DNA of 64,000 nucleotides from assembly GCF_018780585.1 (NCBI RefSeq), contig NZ_JADMJL010000012.1, positions 1 through 64,000 of the forward strand. The letters are read 5' to 3'. A model generated the notes under the pieces. That model did no database searches and was not told the origin of the DNA. It worked only from the letters and a program-made list of their open reading frames with translations. The stretch's first letter is position 1. Every line of letters begins with the position of its first letter. Both the position numbers and the translations under genes were made by a program. This document shows positions 8,782-17,050 of this stretch, in pieces. Origin of the DNA: Methyloversatilis discipulorum (GTDB taxonomy: Bacteria; Pseudomonadota; Gammaproteobacteria; Burkholderiales; Rhodocyclaceae).

Positions 8782-10134
8782 GTGTCTGAATTCCCGCTGC
8801 TGCTCGTCCTGATCTGTCTGCTCCAGGTGCTGCTGTTCGGTGCAGTCGCTTGGCTTGTATTGCGCGTGCGTGCGCTCGGCGGCGGGCTGGACGTCGCCAC
8901 GCAGGAGGGCCAGCGGCAGACGCTGGCCGCGCTGCACGAAGGTCTGCAGCGGCAGACCGAGCGCACCGTGGGCATGCAGGCCGATGCCAACGAGCGGCTG
9001 CGCCGCGCCATTTCGCTCGAACTGGGCGTGGCGCGCGACGCGGTCGGCGCACTGCAGCGGGCCCAGCAGGTCGGGCTGGCCGAGCTGTCGGCGGCGCTGA
9101 ACAGCCGCCAGGAAACCCTGCGCACCGAACTGGTGACGCAGACCGCGGCCACGCTGGCCGAACAGACCCGGGTGCAGCAGGAGGCGCTGCAGAACGGCCT
9201 GCAGAACGCTTCGGTGCAGCTCACCGCATCGATCGAATCGCTCACCCGCACGGTGAATGAGCGGCTGGAGCTGCTCAGCGGCCGCGTGCACGAACGGCTG
9301 GAAGAGGGCTTCCGCAAGACCAACGAAACCTTCACCAGCGTGATGGCGCGGCTGGCCACCATCGACGAGGCGCAGAAGAAGATCGAGGGGCTGTCGACCA
9401 GCGTGGTGAGCCTGAAGGAACTGCTGGGTGACAAGAAGGCGCGCGGCGCCTTCGGCGAGGTGCAGCTGGAGGCGCTGGTGCGCAACGCGCTGCCGCCGGA
9501 CGCCTTCGAGTTCCAGGCCACGCTGTCGAATGGCGCCCGGGTCGACTGCCTGCTGCGGCTGCCGGAGCCGACCGGCCGGGTGGCGGTCGATTCCAAGTTC
9601 CCGCTGGAAAACTATCACCGCATGTTCGCCGCCGACGCGGCCGAAGCCGACCGCCGACAGGCGCAGGCGGCCTTCCGTGCCGACGTGCGCAAGCACGTCG
9701 ACGACATTGCGGCCAAGTACATCATCGCCGACGAGACCTCGGACGGCGCGGTCATGTTCCTGCCGGCCGAGGCCGTGTTCGCCGAACTGCACGCCCACCA
9801 CGCGGAGGTGATCGCCTACGCGCAGGCGAAGCGGGTGTGGATCGTGTCGCCGACCACGCTGATGGCAGTGCTGAACACCGCACGCGCTGTGCTCAAGGAC
9901 GTCGAGACGCGCAAGCAGATCCACCTGATCCGCGACGCGCTGGGCCGGCTGGCCAAGGACTTCACGCTGTTCGACAAACGCATGGAAAAGCTCGCCACCC
10001 ACATCCGCCAGGCGCATGACGACGTGCAGGAAGTCGCCATTTCCAGCCGCAAGATCAGCGGCCAGTTCGTGCGCATCGAGCGCGCCGAGGCCGACGCACT
10101 GAGGTCGCTGGACGCGCCGGAGGACGGCGCATGA
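8782..10134 (+). CDS. rmuC: RmuC family protein (DNA recombination)
   Basis: This is a 450-residue protein. An N-terminal membrane helix (FPLLLVLICLLQVLLFGAVAWLVL) is followed by a long coiled coil rich in Gln, Arg and Ala. The PD-(D/E)XK-like core then follows (GAFGEVQLEALVRN, VAVDSKFPLENYHR, FLPAEAVFAELHAHH, WIVSPTTLMAVLNT). RmuC proteins limit inversions at short inverted repeats. The GTG at 8782 is chosen because the membrane helix begins there. An upstream ATG at 8620 would add about 54 residues with no family character. The stop overlaps the next gene by four bases. Confidence 0.9.
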   Translation: MSEFPLLLVLICLLQVLLFGAVAWLVLRVRALGGGLDVATQEGQRQTLAALHEGLQRQTERTVGMQADANERLRRAISLELGVARDAVGALQRAQQVGLAELSAALNSRQETLRTELVTQTAATLAEQTRVQQEALQNGLQNASVQLTASIESLTRTVNERLELLSGRVHERLEEGFRKTNETFTSVMARLATIDEAQKKIEGLSTSVVSLKELLGDKKARGAFGEVQLEALVRNALPPDAFEFQATLSNGARVDCLLRLPEPTGRVAVDSKFPLENYHRMFAADAAEADRRQAQAAFRADVRKHVDDIAAKYIIADETSDGAVMFLPAEAVFAELHAHHAEVIAYAQAKRVWIVSPTTLMAVLNTARAVLKDVETRKQIHLIRDALGRLAKDFTLFDKRMEKLATHIRQAHDDVQEVAISSRKISGQFVRIERAEADALRSLDAPEDGA

Positions 10135-11075
10135 ACGCCGCGCTCCAGCAGATCCTGCTCGCCGCGCCGCTGTTCGTACTGGTGTTCGTCGGCTACGGCA
10201 TCGTCCACTGGGGCGGCTGGCCGAAGGCGGCGGCGGACGCGCTCGCCAAGTTCGTGTTCACCATCGCGCTGCCCGCCATGCTGTTCCGGCTGATGAGCGG
10301 CTTCGCCAGCCTGCCGCCGGTGGACGTGCGGCTGCTGGCCGCCTTCTTCGGCGGCTGTCTCGTCGTTTTCCTGCTCGGTCGTCTGGTGTCGGCGAAACTG
10401 TTCCAGCTCGACGGCGTGTCGCAGTCGGTGTTCGCGCTGGGCGGCGTGTTCTCGAACAATGTGCTGCTCGGCCTGCCGCTCACCCGCATCCTGCTCGGCG
10501 ACGACGCCATGCCGGCGGCGGCGCTGGTGGTGGTGTTCAATGCGCTGACGCTATGGACGCTGGTGACTGTGTCGGTGGAGTGGGCGAAGACCGGTGCGCT
10601 GACGCTGGCCGGCTTCGGCAAGACCGCGCGCGGTGTGCTGACTAATCCGCTGGTCGCGTCGATCCTGGCAGGCACCGTGTTCAGTCTGACCGGTTTCCAG
10701 CTGCCGTCACTGATCGACCAGCCGCTGAAGATGCTCGGTGACGCCGCGCTGCCGATGTCGCTGATCGCGCTCGGCATGGGGCTGGCGGAATTCGGCGTGC
10801 GCGAAGGCTGGCAGCAGAGCGTCAGCATCAGCGTGCTGAAGCTGGTCGTCCACCCGCTGGCGGTGTGGGCGCTGGCGGTGCTGCTCGGTCTGCCGCCGGT
10901 GGAGACGCAGGCGGTGGTGTTGCTCGCCTCGCTGTCGGTCGGCGCCAACGTTTACCTGATGTCGCGCCAGTTCCACGTCATGCAGGGGCCGGTGGCCAGC
11001 AGTCTGCTGATGTCCACCGCGCTCGCCGCGCTGACCACGCCGCTGATGCTGGCGCTGGTTGCTGCGACTGTCTGA
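10131..11075 (+). CDS. AEC (auxin efflux carrier) family transporter
   Basis: This 314-residue inner-membrane protein has about ten helices and the two-fold repeat of the AEC/BART superfamily. Typical stretches are ALAKFVFTIALPAMLFRLM near the N-terminus and LALPMSLIALGMGLA-like text (ALPMSLIALGMGLAEFG) in the second half. Bacterial members move small organic anions such as malate or malonate, and the substrate cannot be assigned here. It overlaps rmuC by ATGA, so the two genes are cotranscribed. Confidence 0.85.
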   Translation: MNAALQQILLAAPLFVLVFVGYGIVHWGGWPKAAADALAKFVFTIALPAMLFRLMSGFASLPPVDVRLLAAFFGGCLVVFLLGRLVSAKLFQLDGVSQSVFALGGVFSNNVLLGLPLTRILLGDDAMPAAALVVVFNALTLWTLVTVSVEWAKTGALTLAGFGKTARGVLTNPLVASILAGTVFSLTGFQLPSLIDQPLKMLGDAALPMSLIALGMGLAEFGVREGWQQSVSISVLKLVVHPLAVWALAVLLGLPPVETQAVVLLASLSVGANVYLMSRQFHVMQGPVASSLLMSTALAALTTPLMLALVAATV

Positions 11076-11170
11076 AGCCTTCCTTCGGCTGGCGAGGTGG
11101 AGCGCACGCAGGCGCGGGCTTCTGACTCAGAAAGCGCCCGTTCCAGCCCCGCGGACCGCAGCCGCCGCAT

Positions 11171-11380
11171 CGCGACCGGAGGGCGCTCCCACATGGATCG
11201 CGCTCCGTTCGCCGCCGGAGCCTGGTTTGGTGGGAGCGAGCTTGCTCGCGATTGCAGCCTGAATCGAAGGCGGCGGTCTGCAACGGCCGCGTCGCGGCCA
11301 AGGCCGCTCCCACGGGGGCATGCGCGAGACCCGCGGCCGAAGCCCGGGCGGGGTTCTGTGGGAGGGGTCTTGACCCCGAC
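11171..11380. repeat. Cluster of four REP-like palindromes
   Basis: Four imperfect palindromes share the terminus GTGGGAG. They lie at 11171-11192 (minus orientation), 11230-11252 (plus, GTGGGAGCGAGCTTGCTCGC), 11291-11313 (minus) and 11358-11380 (plus). Each pairs the G-rich arm with a C-rich arm around CTTG or CAAG, with alternating orientation. This is the layout of REP clusters known from pseudomonads and other Proteobacteria. They fill the convergent gap between the AEC transporter and cysB, and no coding sequence is seen there. Confidence 0.8.
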
Positions 11381-11419
11381 GGCACGCTGCATCGAAGCCT
11401 GCTGAGCGCGGTGCCGACC

Positions 11420-12352
11420 TCAGTCCTCGGCGCTCGGCTTCAGCGCGGCCTTCACCGTCACCTCGTTCAGCGACGGTTCGCACAGTTCGATGAAGCGGTA
11501 GGCGTAGCTGCGCAGATAGTGCTTGCGACGCAGCGCGATCAGCGTGGTGTTCGAGTCGAACAGGTGTTCGCTGTCGAGCAGGCGCAGGCCGCTGTCGCGG
11601 ACCGGGTCGAAGGCGACCGAGGCGATGATGCCTGCGCCCAGGCCCAGTTCGACATAGGTCTTGATCACGTCGGCGTCGAGTGCGGACATGACGATGTCCG
11701 GCAGCAGGCCGGCGCGGGCGAAGGTGGCGTCGATGCGCGCGCGGCCGGTGAAGCCTTCGTGATAGGTCACCACCGGGTGTTCGGCCAGCGCTTCCAGCGT
11801 CAGCGGTTTCACCGCTTCGAGCGGATGCCCCGCCGGCACGATGGCGGCGTGGTGCCAGGAATAGAAGGGGAAGGTGACCAGCTCGGGCGCGCCTGACAGG
11901 GTTTCGGTCGCAATGCCGATGTCCGCCTCGCCGTCGTTCAGCAGATCGACGATTTCGGTCGGGCTGGCCTGCAGCAGCACCAGATGCACCTTGGGGAAGA
12001 GGCGCTTGAATTCGGTCACCACGCGCGGCAGCGCGTAGCGCGCCTGCGTGTGCGTGGTGGCGATGCGCAGCTGGCCCTCGTCGCGGCGGGCGAACTGCTC
12101 GGCCAGCCGCTTGATGTTGCCGGCGTCGAGCAGCATGCGCTCGACGATCTCGACCAGTTCGCTGCCCGGCTCGGTCAGGCCGAGCAGGCGCTTGCCCTTG
12201 CGGACGAAGAGCTCGACGCCCAGTTCGTCCTCCAGATCCTTGATGTGCTTGCTCACGCCGGACTGCGACGTGAACAGCGCGTTGGCGACTTCGGTCAGGT
12301 TGAACTGGCGCCTGACGGTTTCGCGAATGATGCGGAGCTGCTGGAAATTCAT
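11420..12352 (-). CDS. cysB: LysR-type sulfur assimilation regulator CysB
   Basis: This 310-residue protein begins MNFQQLRIIRETVRRQFNLT. The winged helix contains LFTSQSGVSKHIKDLEDELG. The effector domain includes TTHTQARYALP and GADIGIATE-like text (EADIGIATETL). These are CysB/Cbl hallmarks. CysB activates sulfate uptake and cysteine biosynthesis genes with N-acetylserine or O-acetylserine as inducer. It follows cysTWA in the same orientation, 37 bases after cysA, and may be cotranscribed with it. The serine acetyltransferase that makes its inducer is encoded 17 kb away in the encapsulin operon. Confidence 0.95.
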   Translation of the reverse strand: MNFQQLRIIRETVRRQFNLTEVANALFTSQSGVSKHIKDLEDELGVELFVRKGKRLLGLTEPGSELVEIVERMLLDAGNIKRLAEQFARRDEGQLRIATTHTQARYALPRVVTEFKRLFPKVHLVLLQASPTEIVDLLNDGEADIGIATETLSGAPELVTFPFYSWHHAAIVPAGHPLEAVKPLTLEALAEHPVVTYHEGFTGRARIDATFARAGLLPDIVMSALDADVIKTYVELGLGAGIIASVAFDPVRDSGLRLLDSEHLFDSNTTLIALRRKHYLRSYAYRFIELCEPSLNEVTVKAALKPSAED

Positions 12353-12389
12353 TGTTGCTCTTCCTGTTTCATGAGTTCGCGGTCGCCGC

Positions 12390-13454
12390 TCAGCGCGCGA
12401 ACACGCGCAGCCGCGACGGCTGCAGGCGTACGGTCTGGCCTTCCGCCAGCGCCAGTGCGGCGACGCGCTCCCGCGTCAGTTCCACTTCGAAGTGCTGACC
12501 GGTGGCGCCATTCAGTCCGTCCAGCTCGACCCGGGCGGTGACGCCGAAGGACAGCACGCGACTGATCCGCGCCGGCACGCCGTCGGTCGCGGCGGCGTCG
12601 GTCAGGATGTCCAGCTCGTGCGGTCGGGCGAAGGCGATCACCTTGTCACCGTGCGCGAAGCCGTCGGCGACGTGCGGCAGGCGGTCGTCGCCGACGCGCA
12701 GCGCGTCACCGTCCACGTGAGCGTGGAAGGGGTTCACCGCGCCGAGGAAGCCATAGACGAAGGGCGTGGCCGGGTGACGGTATACCTCTTCCGGCGTGCC
12801 GATCTGCTCGACCTTGCCGTGGTCCATCAGCACCACGCGGTCGGCCACTTCGAGCGCCTCCTCCTGGTCGTGGGTGACGAAGATGGAGGTGATGTGCAGT
12901 TCGTCGTGCAGCCGGCGCAGCCAGCGGCGCAGTTCCTTGCGCACCTTGGCGTCGAGCGCGCCGAAGGGCTCGTCCAGCAGCAGCACGCGCGGCTCGACCG
13001 CGAGCGCGCGGGCCAGCGCGATGCGCTGGCGCTGACCGCCCGACAGCTGGGCCGGGAAGCGGTCGGCCAGCCAGTCCAGCTGCACCAGCTTCAGCAGGTC
13101 GTGCACCTTGGTACGGATGACCTTTTCCGACGGCCGCTGACTGCGCGGCTTCATGCGCAGGCCGAAAGCCACGTTGTCGAACACGCTCATGTGGCGGAAC
13201 AGCGCGTAGTGCTGGAACACGAAACCAACGTGGCGTTCGCGCACATGGGTGTCGGAGGCGTCCTCGCCGTCGAGCAGCACGCGGCCGCTGTCCGCCGATT
13301 CGAGTCCGGCGATGATGCGCAGCAGCGTGGTCTTGCCGCAGCCGGACGGGCCCAGCAGCGCGACCAACTCGCCGGTCGGGAAGTCGAGTGACACGTCGCC
13401 CAGCGCGACGAAGTCGCCGAAGGCCTTGTGGATGTTCTGGACCTGGATGCTCAT
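12390..13454 (-). CDS. cysA: Sulfate/thiosulfate ABC transporter ATPase CysA
   Basis: This 354-residue cytoplasmic ATPase drives sulfate import. Walker A is GPSGCGKTT, the signature is LSGGQRQR, and Walker B is [13 protein letters not shown]-terminal TOBE-like region follows residue 240. The ATG at 13454 ([13 protein letters not shown]) overlaps the cysW stop, which fixes the start. The longer upstream open frame runs through cysW and is discarded. Confidence 0.96.
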   Translation of the reverse strand: MSIQVQNIHKAFGDFVALGDVSLDFPTGELVALLGPSGCGKTTLLRIIAGLESADSGRVLLDGEDASDTHVRERHVGFVFQHYALFRHMSVFDNVAFGLRMKPRSQRPSEKVIRTKVHDLLKLVQLDWLADRFPAQLSGGQRQRIALARALAVEPRVLLLDEPFGALDAKVRKELRRWLRRLHDELHITSIFVTHDQEEALEVADRVVLMDHGKVEQIGTPEEVYRHPATPFVYGFLGAVNPFHAHVDGDALRVGDDRLPHVADGFAHGDKVIAFARPHELDILTDAAATDGVPARISRVLSFGVTARVELDGLNGATGQHFEVELTRERVAALALAEGQTVRLQPSRLRVFAR

Positions 13455-14338
13455 TCTTCGTTGTCCTTCACTTTGGATGCCTGGTGTTCGATCCAGGTCT
13501 TCACGCCCAGAGTCACCAGCGCCAGCAGGGCGAGCAGCGACGCGACGGCGAAGGCGGCTGCGAACTGGTATTCGTTGTAGAGAATTTCGACATGCAGCGG
13601 CATCGTGTTGGTCAGGCCGCGGATGTGGCCGGACACCACCGACACGGCGCCGAACTCGCCCATCGCCCGCGCATTGGTCAGGATGACGCCGTACAGCAGG
13701 CCCCACTTGATATTGGGCAGGGTGACGTGCCAGAAGGTCTGCCAGCCGTTGGCGCCCAGCACCACCGCGGCTTCCTCTTCTTCCTTGCCCTGCGCCTGCA
13801 TCAGCGGAATCAGCTCGCGCGCGATGAAGGGAAAGGTGACGAAGACGGTGGCCAGCACGATGCCGGGCACGGCGAAGATGATCTTCAGGTCATGTTCCTG
13901 CAGCCAGGGCCCGAACCAGCCCTGCGCGCCGAACACCAGCACGTAGATCAGGCCGGCGACCACCGGTGACACCGAGAAGGGCAGGTCGATCAGCGTGATC
14001 AGGACGTGCTTGCCGCGGAAGTTGAACTTGGTGATCGCCCACGCGGCCGACACGCCGAAGGTCAGATTCAGCGGCACCGCGATCACCGCGGCGATCAGCG
14101 TGAGCTTGATCGCCGACAGCGCGTCCGGCTCCACCAGCGCGGCCAGATAGGTGTCCCAGCCCTTGCGCAGCGCCTCGACGAACACCGCGATCAGCGGCAT
14201 CAGCAGGAAGAGGACGAAGAAAGTGAGCGAGACGGCGATGATCGTCCATTTGACCCAGGCCGGCTCGCGCGTGGCAGCCCGGCCTTCGAAGCGCGCCGCG
14301 ACGTCGGCGGCGGCGTGCAGTGTGGTGGCGGCGGCCAT
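13451..14338 (-). CDS. cysW: Sulfate ABC transporter permease CysW
   Basis: This 295-residue protein has six predicted membrane helices. It carries the EAA-type loop contacting the ATPase ([24 protein letters not shown]) and [18 protein letters not shown], both characteristic of CysW. The ATG at 14338 overlaps the cysT stop (ATGA) and starts MAAATTLH. An earlier in-frame ATG at 14371 lies within cysT and is less likely. Confidence 0.95.
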   Translation of the reverse strand: MAAATTLHAAADVAARFEGRAATREPAWVKWTIIAVSLTFFVLFLLMPLIAVFVEALRKGWDTYLAALVEPDALSAIKLTLIAAVIAVPLNLTFGVSAAWAITKFNFRGKHVLITLIDLPFSVSPVVAGLIYVLVFGAQGWFGPWLQEHDLKIIFAVPGIVLATVFVTFPFIARELIPLMQAQGKEEEEAAVVLGANGWQTFWHVTLPNIKWGLLYGVILTNARAMGEFGAVSVVSGHIRGLTNTMPLHVEILYNEYQFAAAFAVASLLALLALVTLGVKTWIEHQASKVKDNEE

Positions 14339-15171
14339 CAGCGATTCCTCCCGGTGGCTTTTTCGGTCCATGCCTGCAGGCCGTTGATGGCCAGCAGCAG
14401 CACGAAGGAGAACAGCAGCATCACCACCGCGATCGCGGTGGCACCGGCGTAGTCGTACTGCTCCAGCTTGGTGATGATCATCAGCGGGGTGATTTCCGAC
14501 ACCATCGGAATATTGCCGGCGATGAAGATGACCGAGCCGTATTCGCCGACCGCCCGCGCGAAGGCCAGCGCGAAGCCGGTCAGCAGCGCCGGCAGCAGTA
14601 TCGGCAGCGTCACGTAGCGGAAGGTTTGCCAGCGACGTGCGCCGAGGCTGGCGGCCGCTTCTTCCAGCTCGGTGTCGAGGTCTTCCAGGATGGGCTGCAC
14701 GGTGCGCACGACGAAGGGCAGACCGATGAACACCAGTGCCACCAGCACGCCCAGCGGGGTGAAGGCGACCTTGATGCCGAGCGGCTCCAGCGCCGACCCG
14801 AGCCAGCCGTTCGGCGCGTACAGCGCGGTCAGCGCGATGCCGGCCACGGCGGTCGGCAGCGCGAAGGGCAGGTCGATCAGCGCATCGACCAGCTTCTTGC
14901 CGGGGAAGGAATAGCGCACCAGCGCCCAGGCCAGCGCCAGTCCGAACACCGCATTGATGGCGGCGGCCAGCAGCGAGGCGCCGAAGGACAGCCGGTACGA
15001 GGCGAGCACGCGCGGCGTCGTCACCACGTCCCAGAACTGTGCCAGACCGAGACTGGCAGTCTTGATGAAGACCGCCGACAGCGGGATCAGCACGATGATG
15101 GACAGGTAGAACAGCGTGTAACCCAGCGTCAGGTTGAAACCGGGCAGCACCTGGAAGGAACGCCGGCTCAT
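14338..15171 (-). CDS. cysT: Sulfate ABC transporter permease CysT (CysU)
   Basis: This 277-residue inner-membrane permease has six helices. The coupling loop is [21 protein letters not shown], preceded by [20 protein letters not shown] text in the C-terminal half. It is the first gene of the sulfate porter operon cysTWA. The usual upstream periplasmic binding protein gene is absent. An Sbp-type protein is encoded instead at 26483-27487. Confidence 0.95.
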   Translation of the reverse strand: MSRRSFQVLPGFNLTLGYTLFYLSIIVLIPLSAVFIKTASLGLAQFWDVVTTPRVLASYRLSFGASLLAAAINAVFGLALAWALVRYSFPGKKLVDALIDLPFALPTAVAGIALTALYAPNGWLGSALEPLGIKVAFTPLGVLVALVFIGLPFVVRTVQPILEDLDTELEEAAASLGARRWQTFRYVTLPILLPALLTGFALAFARAVGEYGSVIFIAGNIPMVSEITPLMIITKLEQYDYAGATAIAVVMLLFSFVLLLAINGLQAWTEKATGRNR

Positions 15172-15459
15172 TGGAAGCGCTCCTGCGGTGACTGACGTGA
15201 AGGTGGTGACATGGATCGCCCCGGAAGAATGTTGTCGAGGCGAGAGCTTAGGGAGTGGATTTAATTACTGGAAATAATAAGAAGTGATTTGCTTAGCGTC
15301 GATCTGAATTAACGCTTGCGTCACAGCACCCCCGTAGTGCAGCGCAGCGCACGGGTAAAGTGCATCGACGCCGCATGCAACTTTTTTTCATACAAAGTCT
15401 AAAGGCAGCGTGGCGCAGGCCGAGAAGGTGTTCATTCCCCTTCAAGAAGGAAGCTGCCC
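15172..15459. promoter_or_regulatory. Divergent regulatory region between cysT and the chemoreceptor gene, with sulfur-promoter motif
   Basis: This 288-base gap is markedly AT-richer around 15255-15320 than its surroundings. It contains ATTTGCTTAGC at 15287-15297, an 11-mer that recurs exactly upstream of the encapsulin shell gene. The extended form AAGAA-N2-GAT-N-TGCTTA-N-C (15279-15297) recurs upstream of the sulfate-binding protein gene. A second GCTTAG lies at 15246-15251. Binding by CysB is a reasonable inference, because the operon is a classical CysB target. Confidence 0.5.
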
Positions 15460-16467
15460 ATGTTCGGTCTGTCCCGCTCCCGCAAAGCCTTCGAAACCTT
15501 GTCCGGCCTGCTTGCCGGATGTCGCGACAGCAGCCGGGCGCTGGCGACGCCGCCGGCCGGACTGTCGGAGCCCTTGACGGTGGCGCTGCGCGCGATTGCC
15601 GAGCGCGAAGCGCGTCTGCAGGCCGAGCTGGATGCCTTGCGCGCCTTGCCCGAGCAGCTCGCGCAGACGCGCGATGCACTTGCCGCGCAGGAGGCGGAGA
15701 CAGCGCAGGTCCGCGCTGAAGCCGAACGGGCCGGACGCGATGCGGACGCGGCGCGCGACGAGGCGGCTCAGGCGCGTGCCCAGGCGGATGCGCTGAAAGC
15801 CGACATGGCGCAGCGCGATCTGGCACAGTCGGCGCTGACCGAAGGCACCTGGACCTACGACATCGTCGATGGCGACCCCGACCACGCCGACAATCGCGTG
15901 CGCTGGTCCGATCAGCTGCGTGGCCTGCTCGGTGCCAGCCGCAACGAATTTCCCGACACCTGGGACAGCTGGCTCGCCGTGCTGCACCCGGACGACAAGA
16001 ACCGCGTGATCGACGCCTTCAACGCCCACCTGACCGACAGCAGCGGCCGCACGCCCTATGTATGCGAATACCGCCTGCGCCACCGCACGCGCGGCTACAT
16101 CTGGTTCCGCGAGCGCGCCGCCACGGTACGCGACGCCAATGGTCGAGCGCTGCAGTCGGCTGGCGCGCTGCGCGACATTTCGGACGAGAAGCAGGCGCAG
16201 GAACTGCAGCGCGACCAGCGCGCGAAGATGGAGGACAGCATGCAGCAGATCCTGTCCATCTCCGGCGTCATCAACGAGATATCGAAGCGCACCAATCTGC
16301 TGGCGCTCAATGCAAGCATCGAGGCGGCACGAGCCGGCGAGGTGGGGCGCGGCTTCGCCGTGGTGGCGGAAGAGGTGGCCAAGCTGGCGCTGCAGACCTC
16401 GAACGCGACCAGCGAAATCGTCAAGATGGCGGAAACCCAGCGTGCGCTGAGCGGCGCCGAGAGCTGA
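15460..16467 (+). CDS. Soluble PAS-domain methyl-accepting chemotaxis-type signalling protein
   Basis: This 335-residue protein has no membrane segment. Residues 45-125 form an Ala/Glu/Arg-rich coiled coil. A PAS_3-type fold follows at about 130-240 ([12 protein letters not shown]...[12 protein letters not shown]...[14 protein letters not shown]...[10 protein letters not shown]). The C-terminus is a chemoreceptor hairpin tip ([19 protein letters not shown], then [15 protein letters not shown]). The signalling domain is short, with few residues beyond the tip, so it is a cytoplasmic receptor with a truncated stalk. A GAAGGAAG ribosome site precedes the start. Confidence 0.85.
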   Translation: MFGLSRSRKAFETLSGLLAGCRDSSRALATPPAGLSEPLTVALRAIAEREARLQAELDALRALPEQLAQTRDALAAQEAETAQVRAEAERAGRDADAARDEAAQARAQADALKADMAQRDLAQSALTEGTWTYDIVDGDPDHADNRVRWSDQLRGLLGASRNEFPDTWDSWLAVLHPDDKNRVIDAFNAHLTDSSGRTPYVCEYRLRHRTRGYIWFRERAATVRDANGRALQSAGALRDISDEKQAQELQRDQRAKMEDSMQQILSISGVINEISKRTNLLALNASIEAARAGEVGRGFAVVAEEVAKLALQTSNATSEIVKMAETQRALSGAES

Positions 16468-16479
16468 GCCGGTGCGGCG

Positions 16480-17019
16480 TCAGGCCTGCACGGTGCCCGC
16501 GATCAGGCTGGTGCTCTGCTGCAGCCGGCGGAACAGTTCGAGCCCTTCCGGCCAGGCGTCGTGGCCGGATTCGGTATTGACGTGACCGGCATTGCCCAGA
16601 TCGACCAGTTGCGCGCCCCAGCGCTCGGCCCAGCTGGCGGCCGCCAGAAACTTCATCCACGGATCGTTGCGACTGGCGGCCACAATCGCCGGGAACGGCA
16701 GAGCAGAGGCCGGAATCCGTTCGGTGATGCCGAACTTGTCCGGGCTGGCCGGTGCGACGAACAGCGCGCCGGCGATGCGCTCGCCCACCGTCTGCGCGGC
16801 GACCGACGAGGCGAGGCAGCCGAAGCTGTGGGCGACCAGCCAGACGCGGCCCGGCGCCTGCCGCACCGCGTCGGCGACGCGCGCCGACCACAGATCGATA
16901 TCCGGCTGCGACCAGTCCGCCTGCTCGACGCGGGTGGCGCCGAGCAGCGGCTCGATCCAGCTCTGCCAGTGTTCGGGGCCGCTGCCGTTCAGGCCGGGCA
17001 CCACCAGTACGCTGTCCAT
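16480..17019 (-). CDS. RBBP9/YdeN-family alpha/beta hydrolase
   Basis: This 179-residue protein matches the RBBP9/YdeN serine hydrolase family. It begins VLVVPGLNGSGPEHWQSW, has the nucleophile elbow AHSFGCLA (Ser in G/H-x-S-x-G), an aspartate in ASRNDPWM and a histidine in GNAGHVNTESGHDAWPEG. All three catalytic residues are visible. The natural substrate is unknown. It sits 31 bases after prc on the same strand and may be cotranscribed. Confidence 0.85.
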   Translation of the reverse strand: MDSVLVVPGLNGSGPEHWQSWIEPLLGATRVEQADWSQPDIDLWSARVADAVRQAPGRVWLVAHSFGCLASSVAAQTVGERIAGALFVAPASPDKFGITERIPASALPFPAIVAASRNDPWMKFLAAASWAERWGAQLVDLGNAGHVNTESGHDAWPEGLELFRRLQQSTSLIAGTVQA

Positions 17020-17050
17020 GCGGTAATCCAGTAACGCTCTGTATCGATGA

